From NCBI GenBank assembly GCA_001556125.1, contig LSIG01000117.1, forward strand, positions 1 through 10,308: a DNA stretch of 10,308 nt. Reading direction: 5' to 3'. How positions within the stretch are numbered: position 1 is the stretch's first letter; the number at the start of each line of letters is the position of its first letter. This stretch comes from Rhizobiales bacterium CCH10-E5. Lineage in GTDB: Bacteria > Pseudomonadota > Alphaproteobacteria > Rhizobiales > Beijerinckiaceae. The position numbers were made by a program, and so were the translations under genes. Of the stretch, positions 5,937-10,308 are shown piece after piece. A model generated the notes under the pieces. It was given only the letters and a program-made list of their open reading frames with translations, was not told the DNA's origin and did no database searches.

Positions 5937-7381
5937 AAGTTGAGACCATGAGTGACTGCTGCGCCACTGGCGCGAAGAACGGCAACGACCGCTACGATCT
6001 GGTGGTCGTCGGGGCTGGGTCGGCCGGGTTTTCCGCCGCCATCACGGCCGCCGAACAGGGGGCACAGGTTGCCCTTGTCGGCCACGGCACGATCGGCGGC
6101 TCCTGCGTCAATGTCGGCTGCGTGCCTTCCAAGGCCCTGATCCGGGCCACCGAGGCGGTGCACCACGCCAACGCGGCCTCCCGCTTTGCCGGGATCGACG
6201 GCAACGCGCGGGTGGCCGACTGGCAGGCGCTGGTTGCCCAAAAAGACGACCTTGTCGCGAGCCTGCGCCAGGCCAAGTACGTCGACCTCCTGCCGGCCTA
6301 CAACAACGTGGCCTATCATGAAGGCCAGGCTCGCCTCGTTGACGGGGGCGTGCAGGCCGGCGGCAAGCGCCTCGTCTCGGACCGCATCATCATCGCGACC
6401 GGGACGCGGCCGGCCCTGCCGGCCATCCCGGGCATCGCGGACGTGTCCCCGCTCGACAGCACGACGGCGCTGGCCCTGACCGAGCTGCCCCGCTCCATGA
6501 TCGTGGTCGGCGGCGGCTACATCGGGGCCGAGCTCGCGCAGACCTTCGCCCGCGCCGGAGTGGACGTGACACTGGTCTTCCGCAGCCGCCTCCTGCCGGA
6601 GGCCGAGCCCGAGATCGGAGCGGCGCTCGCCGGCTATCTCACCGACGAGGGCATCACGGTCATCGGCGACCTGACCTATGATTCCGTTCGCAGGACGGAG
6701 GATGGAATCGCCCTCACCGTCATCAGGGACGGGCATCCGCAAACCATCGGTGCCGAGCGCATCCTGGTTGCGACCGGCCGCGCCCCCAACACCGAAAGCC
6801 TTGGCCTGGCGGAGACGGGCATCGCCCAGACCCCCATGGGCGCCATCCTTGTCGACGACCGCATGCGCACCACCAGGGCCGGCGTCTACGCGGCGGGTGA
6901 CGTCACGGGCAAGGACCAGTTCGTCTACATGGCCGCCTACGGCGCGAAGCTCGCGGCGAGGAACGCGCTCAACGGCGACAGCCTGCGCTATGACAATTCG
7001 GCCATGCCGGCGGTGGTCTTCACCGATCCGCAGGTCGGCAGCGTCGGGCTGACCGAAGCGCAGGCCCGCGCCGCCGGACATGACGTGCGGACCTCGGTGC
7101 TCACCCTCGACAACGTCCCGCGCGCCCTTGCCGCCCGCGACACGCGGGGCCTGATCAAGCTTGTGGCGGACCGTGGCACCCGCAAGCTGCTCGGGGCGCA
7201 CATCCTGGCCCCCGAAGGCGCGGACAGCATCCAGACGGCGGCCATGGCGATCCGGGGCGGGCTCACAATCGACGCCCTGGCTGAGACGATCTTCCCGTAC
7301 CTGACCACCGTCGAGGGGCTCAAGCTCGCCGCCCAGACCTTCGACAGGGACGTCAAGATGCTGTCCTGCTGCGCAGGATAG
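5933..7381 (+). CDS. merA: Mercuric reductase MerA (no NmerA domain)
   Basis: MerA reduces Hg(II) to volatile Hg(0) with NADPH and FAD. This copy has 482 residues. An FAD dinucleotide fold (VVVGAGSAG, about 24-32) is followed by the redox motif GGSCVNVGCVPSK with C58 and C63. The NAD(P) fold VVGGGYIGAE, the FAD motif YAAGDVTGKDQ and a dimerisation domain with VFTDPQVGSVGLTEAQA come next. The C-terminal Hg-binding pair C479-C480 (LSCCAG) and Y456 in FPYLTTVEGLK are diagnostic of MerA. The N-terminal heavy-metal-binding NmerA domain is absent; a short tail with C9-C10 (SDCCATG) takes its place. The start at 5933 overlaps the merF stop (ATGA). An in-frame ATG at 5948 is a possible alternative that keeps the Cys pair. 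All catalytic residues are present, so it should be active. Confidence 0.96.
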   Translation: MKVETMSDCCATGAKNGNDRYDLVVVGAGSAGFSAAITAAEQGAQVALVGHGTIGGSCVNVGCVPSKALIRATEAVHHANAASRFAGIDGNARVADWQALVAQKDDLVASLRQAKYVDLLPAYNNVAYHEGQARLVDGGVQAGGKRLVSDRIIIATGTRPALPAIPGIADVSPLDSTTALALTELPRSMIVVGGGYIGAELAQTFARAGVDVTLVFRSRLLPEAEPEIGAALAGYLTDEGITVIGDLTYDSVRRTEDGIALTVIRDGHPQTIGAERILVATGRAPNTESLGLAETGIAQTPMGAILVDDRMRTTRAGVYAAGDVTGKDQFVYMAAYGAKLAARNALNGDSLRYDNSAMPAVVFTDPQVGSVGLTEAQARAAGHDVRTSVLTLDNVPRALAARDTRGLIKLVADRGTRKLLGAHILAPEGADSIQTAAMAIRGGLTIDALAETIFPYLTTVEGLKLAAQTFDRDVKMLSCCAG

Positions 7382-7410
7382 CGCCTGGCAACGCCATGGA
7401 GGATCGAGCC

Positions 7411-8184
7411 ATGAACAGCACCGTGAACCCGACACGAGAGCTTGCCGCGGAGATCCGGCCGGGCGTGCGGCGCCCGGACTGGTCGGCCGTGACCACGCCG
7501 GCCGCCCGACGGGCCCTCGCCGGACGCACGGCGGCCCGTTCGGGCCTGCTCGACATGTGGTCACACGCGCTTGAGGCCAGCGAGGACATCGTCTGGCGGA
7601 CCGTCCTGCGGCTCTACGCGGCCCAGGGGCGGCCTCCAAACGTCGACGAAATCGCCGCCGCGGCGGGGATCGACGGAAGCCGCGTCTCCGCGCTGCTCCG
7701 CAAGCTGCAACTGCGGGACCTCGTTGGCCTCAAGGCGGGATCGGACGCCATCTGGCTGGCCTATCCGTTCACCGAGCGTGCGACCGGGCACCGGGTCGAA
7801 CTCAATGGGCAGGTGCTGAATGCCCTGTGCGCCATCGACGCCCTCGGCGTCGCCGCGATGTACCGGACCGACGTCACGGTCGAGTCGCAGTGCCGCTCCT
7901 GTGGCGAGACGATCCGCGTCACGACGGCGGGTACGGGCCGAGCACTGCGGAGCGTGTCCCATCCCGGGGCGGTCGTCTGGTACGACCTTGCCTACGCCGA
8001 CAGCGCGGCAGTCTCATGCTGCCCGGCGATCGCGTTCTTCTGCTCCGACGGGCACCTGCAATGCTGGCTCGACAGCCAGGCGGTCCAGCGCACCGGAGCC
8101 CGTCTGAACATGAACGAGGCTCTGGAGCTCGGCCGCGCGATCTTCGGGCCGGTCCTCAGCGACCCCGTGCCGGCGGTCGTGTGA
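7411..8184 (+). CDS. merB: Organomercurial lyase MerB
   Basis: MerB cleaves the carbon-mercury bond of organomercurials and hands Hg(II) to MerA. The catalytic residues of plasmid R831b MerB (C96, D99, C159) are matched by C140 and D143 in LCAIDALG and C203 in SCCPAIAFF. Spacings of 63 residues between the two catalytic Cys and 21 from C140 to C161 (the Cys117 equivalent) are identical. Residues about 60-110 form a helical, winged-helix-like non-catalytic domain ([21 protein letters not shown]). At 257 residues it is about 45 longer than the 212-residue R831b enzyme, owing mostly to an Arg/Ala-rich N-terminal extension. Extra Cys occur at 164, 204, 211 and 218. I chose the ATG at 7411 because GGAGGA lies 7 nt upstream; an in-frame ATG at 7396 overlaps that site. 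It follows merA by 29 bp. Broad-spectrum mercury resistance is implied. Confidence 0.9.
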   Translation: MNSTVNPTRELAAEIRPGVRRPDWSAVTTPAARRALAGRTAARSGLLDMWSHALEASEDIVWRTVLRLYAAQGRPPNVDEIAAAAGIDGSRVSALLRKLQLRDLVGLKAGSDAIWLAYPFTERATGHRVELNGQVLNALCAIDALGVAAMYRTDVTVESQCRSCGETIRVTTAGTGRALRSVSHPGAVVWYDLAYADSAAVSCCPAIAFFCSDGHLQCWLDSQAVQRTGARLNMNEALELGRAIFGPVLSDPVPAVV

Positions 8185-8198
8185 CGGGGAGCGGCATC

Positions 8199-8606
8199 AT
8201 GCGGGCCACGTGCTCAAGGGCAGAGATCGAGGAAGGCTCCGTCTTCGCCCCGGTGTTCAACGCCGACGGGCTGCTGTCGGCGATAGCCACCGACGTGGAG
8301 ACCGGCGCCGTCCTCATGGTGGCGTGGATGAACGCGGAAGCCTTGAACAGGACCATCGAGACCAGGGAGGCCTGGTATTGGTCCCGCTCGCGTCGGGAGC
8401 TCTGGCGCAAGGGCGCGACCAGCGGCCAGATCCAGCATGTCGAGGAGATGCGGGTCGACTGCGACCAGGACACCATCTGGCTCCGGGTCCGCGTCGACGG
8501 CGGGTGTTGCCACACCGGGCGGACAAGCTGCTTCTATCGTGCCGTCGAGATGGGGGCGGAGGGGCCAACCCTCCGCAATCTCAGCCGCCCCACGGAACAC
8601 CCCTGA
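8199..8606 (+). CDS. hisI: Phosphoribosyl-AMP cyclohydrolase (HisI), linked to the mer operon
   Basis: HisI catalyses the third step of histidine biosynthesis, opening the adenine ring of phosphoribosyl-AMP. This is a 135-residue stand-alone form without the HisE domain. Family motifs are complete: the substrate-binding region [16 protein letters not shown] (61-76), the metal-binding DCDQD (D87, C88, D89, D91), and [13 protein letters not shown] with C104, H105 and C111. The three Cys that bind zinc in the family are all kept, so it should be active. The ATG at 8199 has GGGGAG about 8 nt upstream. A GTG at 8181 overlapping the merB stop is an alternative. It lies 14 bp after merB on the same strand with no terminator between, so it is almost certainly in the mer transcript. 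No other his gene is in the window. Its role in mercury resistance is inference; a replacement for a mercury-poisoned housekeeping HisI is one possibility. Confidence 0.9.
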   Translation: MRATCSRAEIEEGSVFAPVFNADGLLSAIATDVETGAVLMVAWMNAEALNRTIETREAWYWSRSRRELWRKGATSGQIQHVEEMRVDCDQDTIWLRVRVDGGCCHTGRTSCFYRAVEMGAEGPTLRNLSRPTEHP

Positions 8607-8630
8607 AAATCCATGGTCCGGTCGCGGAAC

Positions 8631-8645
8631 CTGGAGCAGCTACAG
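8631..8645 (+). promoter_or_regulatory. Second mer-operator-like dyad before the flavoprotein gene
   Basis: CTGGAG-CAG-CTACAG is an imperfect 6-3-6 dyad with one arm mismatch. It matches the core of the mer operator (CTGTAG-CTA-CTACAG at 4907-4921) at 12 of 15 positions without gaps, and the base before it (C) also matches. It lies about 80 bp upstream of the flavoprotein ATG in the only sizeable gap of the operon. The hexamers where -35 and -10 boxes should fall (CGGAAC and TGGGCC) are poor, so it may be degenerate or a binding site without its own promoter. Confidence 0.35.
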
Positions 8646-8710
8646 ATGTTGGGCCCATAAGGGATAAGGCGGCGCCAACCGCCGGAGCCATCCATCCGCT
8701 CACCGCCGCG

Positions 8711-8725
8711 ATGGGAGAGTCCCAT
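8711..8725 (+). repeat. Hairpin covering the ribosome binding site and start of the flavoprotein gene
   Basis: ATGGGA-GAG-TCCCAT is a perfect 6-bp inverted repeat with a 3-nt loop. It contains both the ribosome binding site GGGAGAG and the first two bases of the start codon. If it folds in the mRNA it would partly hide the translation start. The stem is short, so the effect may be small. Confidence 0.4.
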
Positions 8726-10088
8726 GACCAAGCACTACGACCTGATCGTCATCGGCTCGGGAACCGCCGCGATGGTGGCCAGCCACCGCATGGCCTCCGC
8801 GGGCCGGAAGGTCGCGGTGACGGACTACCGCCCGTTCGGCGGCACCTGCGCCCTGCGCGGCTGCGACCCCAAGAAGATGCTGGTCACCGGTGCGCAGGTG
8901 ATCGACGACGTTCGGCGCATGACCAGGCGCGGGGTGGTGGCCGAGGATGCCCACATCGCCTGGCCCGACCTCATCGCGTTCAAGCGGACCTTCACCGGCC
9001 CGGTCCCGAAGAAGCAGGAAAGGCGCTACGCAGACCGCGGCATCGATGCCTATCACGCCCAGGCCCGCTTCGTCGGCCCGAACGCGGTCGGACTCGACGG
9101 TGGGGAGAGGCTCGAAGCGGACCACATCCTGCTTGCGACCGGCGCCCGGCCGGCACCGCTAGGCTTCCCCGGCGAGGAACTCCTCATCACGAACGAAGAA
9201 TTCCTTGAGCTCGAAGAACTGCCAGAGCGCATTGTCCTGGTCGGCGGCGGCTACATCGCCGCGGAGTTCTCGCACATTGCGGCGCGTGCCGGCGCGAGGG
9301 TCACGATCCTGCAACGGGGTGGTCGCCTGCTGGCCCATTTCGATCCCGACCTCGTAGGCTGGCTGATGGAGAAGTTCAGCGAGGTCGGGATCGACGTGCG
9401 CACCCGGACCACGGTCGAGGGAGTGGAGAAGACCGACCGGGGCTTCCTGGTCCGGGCCCGGGCGGACGCCGACGGCGGCCAGCCCATGACGGTCGAGGCC
9501 GACCTGGTGGTCCATGCCGCCGGGCGCATCCCCGATCTCGACTCTCTCGATCTTCAGGGGGCAGGCGTCGAGCGGGACGGGCGCGGGCACCTGCGGCTCA
9601 ACGAGTTCCTCCAAAGCGTTTCCAATCCGGCCGTCTACGCCGCCGGCGATGCGGCCCAGATGGGGCCGCCGCTCACGCCGGTGTCGAGCCACGACGCCAA
9701 GGTCGTCGTGCGCAACATCCTCGATGGCAACCGGCACCGGCCCGACTACCGTGGCGTCCCGAGCGTCGCGTTCACGATCCCGCCCATCGTCGGTGTCGGC
9801 TTGAGCGAGCAGGAGGCGCGCGAGAAGGGCCTGAAATTCCGCATGCAGAGCCAACTCGTGCCACACTGGTACACGGCACGCCGCCTCGCCGAAACCGTGT
9901 ACGGCTTCAAGGTGCTGGTCGACGAAGAGACGGACCTCGTCATTGGAGCCCATCTCGTGGGCCCCCACGTGGACGATGTGATCAACCTCTTCGGCCTGGC
10001 GATCCGCCACGGGCTCACAGCCGAGAACCTGAAGACGACGATGTTCGCCTACCCGACCGGGGCTTCGGACATCGGCTACATGCTGTGA
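8724..10088 (+). CDS. Glutathione-reductase-like FAD/NAD(P)-dependent disulfide oxidoreductase
   Basis: This is a 454-residue class I pyridine nucleotide-disulfide oxidoreductase. It has the FAD fold IVIGSGTAA (8-16), the redox motif GGTCALRGCDPKK with C42 and C47, the NAD(P) fold VLVGGGYIAAE, the second FAD motif VYAAGDAAQMGPPLTP and a C-terminal dimerisation domain (VPSVAFTIPPIVGVGLSEQEA). After the NAD(P) fold, LQRGGR keeps one Arg where glutathione reductase uses Arg for NADPH, so NADPH is likely. Glutathione reductase has HPTSSEE at the active site contributed by the partner subunit; here it is YPTGASD, with Y443 for the catalytic His and Ser in place of its Glu partner. MerA also has Tyr at that place. 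The C-terminal Cys pair of MerA is absent. The ATG has GGGAGAG close upstream. The gene ends the mer operon, 117 bp after hisI. I recall the name merK being proposed for mer-linked glutathione reductases, but cannot check that it applies. The substrate is unknown. Confidence 0.88.
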   Translation: MTKHYDLIVIGSGTAAMVASHRMASAGRKVAVTDYRPFGGTCALRGCDPKKMLVTGAQVIDDVRRMTRRGVVAEDAHIAWPDLIAFKRTFTGPVPKKQERRYADRGIDAYHAQARFVGPNAVGLDGGERLEADHILLATGARPAPLGFPGEELLITNEEFLELEELPERIVLVGGGYIAAEFSHIAARAGARVTILQRGGRLLAHFDPDLVGWLMEKFSEVGIDVRTRTTVEGVEKTDRGFLVRARADADGGQPMTVEADLVVHAAGRIPDLDSLDLQGAGVERDGRGHLRLNEFLQSVSNPAVYAAGDAAQMGPPLTPVSSHDAKVVVRNILDGNRHRPDYRGVPSVAFTIPPIVGVGLSEQEAREKGLKFRMQSQLVPHWYTARRLAETVYGFKVLVDEETDLVIGAHLVGPHVDDVINLFGLAIRHGLTAENLKTTMFAYPTGASDIGYML

Positions 10089-10105
10089 AGGCTCCGAAGC
10101 TCCTG

Positions 10106-10131
10106 CCTGCAAAAAGAACTCCTCTTGCAGG
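10106..10131. repeat. Inverted repeat after the flavoprotein gene
   Basis: Perfect 7-bp arms CCTGCAA (10106-10112) and TTGCAGG (10125-10131) enclose a 12-nt loop, starting 18 bp after the stop codon. Its position suits the end of the mer transcript, but no T-tract follows on either strand, so it is not a standard intrinsic terminator. Confidence 0.45.
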
Positions 10132-10203
10132 TGGTCAAGCCCGCCCGGCGATAGGCCTAACCAGCCCCTCTTAAAGTTCGCAGATCCACCATCACTGAAG
10201 CTC

Positions 10204-10241
10204 CGGTCGTGACCCTCGAACGTCGGCATCGGGTCACACCG
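10204..10241. repeat. Long hairpin with one bulged base
   Basis: CGGT-C-GTGACCC (10204-10215) pairs with GGGTCACACCG (10231-10241) as an 11-bp stem interrupted by a single bulged C at 10208, around a 15-nt loop. No T-tract is present. The purpose is unknown; it could be structured RNA, a transcript-end structure or a protein-binding site. Confidence 0.45.
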
Positions 10242-10273
10242 CGACCGTCAAGCGTGCAGATTCCGACGCGACC

Positions 10274-10301
10274 GGCCGGGTAATCCAATAATTAACCGGC
10301 C
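10274..10301. repeat. Near-perfect inverted repeat at the right edge
   Basis: GGCCGGGTAAT (10274-10284) and ATTAACCGGCC (10291-10301) are 11-bp arms with one mismatch around a 6-nt centre. The AT-rich centre stands out from the GC-rich surroundings. It could be an operator or promoter element for a gene beyond the window, or a structured transcript end. The window stops 7 bp later. Confidence 0.45.
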
Positions 10302-10308
10302 ACTGTTC

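Noticed and set aside
5873..7639. Long open frame on the minus strand, antisense to merA and the start of merB (588 codons)
   Set aside because: It is a by-product of GC-rich codon use in merA. The translation is low-complexity Arg/Gly/Asp-rich with no recognisable domain, while the plus-strand frames are unmistakable mer genes.
8613..8660. Fifteen-codon open frame in the gap before the flavoprotein gene, overlapping the operator-like dyad
   Set aside because: It has no ribosome binding site and no run of regulatory codons, so a leader peptide is not supported.
8210..9208. Plus-strand open frame crossing hisI, the gap and the flavoprotein gene
   Set aside because: It is out of frame with both well-supported genes and has an Arg/Gly/Pro-rich composition typical of a shadow frame.
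9159..10229. Minus-strand open frame antisense to the flavoprotein gene, extending into the right intergenic region
   Set aside because: Most of it mirrors the flavoprotein codons, and the non-overlapping part shows no domain or ribosome binding site.
4452..10308. Tn21/Tn501-like transposon ends or transposase around the mer genes
   Set aside because: I found no GGGGTCGTCTCAGAAAACGG-type terminal repeat and no transposase or resolvase gene within the window.

Overview
The window is GC-rich, roughly two thirds G+C over most of its length. Its proteins look proteobacterial, most likely alphaproteobacterial. That is an impression from the mercury-resistance proteins and codon choice, not something tested. 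The mix of a solitary exonuclease I gene, unrecognised proteins, a lower-GC patch and a complete mercury-resistance operon suggests accessory DNA such as a plasmid or genomic island. No transposase, integrase, replication gene, tRNA, rRNA or CRISPR array is visible.

Left part (1-2754, all minus strand): an unrecognised gene runs off the left edge. An intrinsic terminator (821-843) separates it from a two-gene unit: a small unrecognised gene followed closely by an SbcB-type exodeoxyribonuclease I with all its catalytic residues.

Middle (2755-4451): an intergenic region with an inverted repeat and a candidate leaderless promoter is followed by two convergent unrecognised genes. One encodes a probable soluble protein and the other a membrane-anchored or secreted protein. 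This patch is about 53% GC in the lines counted, clearly below the mer genes, and looks like separately acquired cargo. The 187 bp between it and merR holds nothing recognisable.

Right part (4452-10088): a mercury-resistance locus. merR is divergent from merT-merP-merF-merA-merB. Between them lies a textbook MerR-type promoter with a 19-bp spacer and a perfect 8-3-8 operator dyad. The expected flow is: MerP binds Hg(II) in the periplasm, MerT and MerF carry it across the inner membrane, MerB cleaves organomercurials, and MerA reduces Hg(II) to Hg(0). Two further genes on the same strand extend the operon. The first is a complete stand-alone HisI (phosphoribosyl-AMP cyclohydrolase), a zinc/thiolate enzyme of histidine synthesis. 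The second is a glutathione-reductase-like flavoprotein whose catalytic His position holds Tyr, as in MerA. A second operator-like dyad matching the mer operator at 12 of 15 positions lies in the 117-bp gap before the flavoprotein. These extra genes and the second operator-like site are the most interesting part of the window.

The last 220 bp carry no convincing gene but contain three separate inverted repeats.
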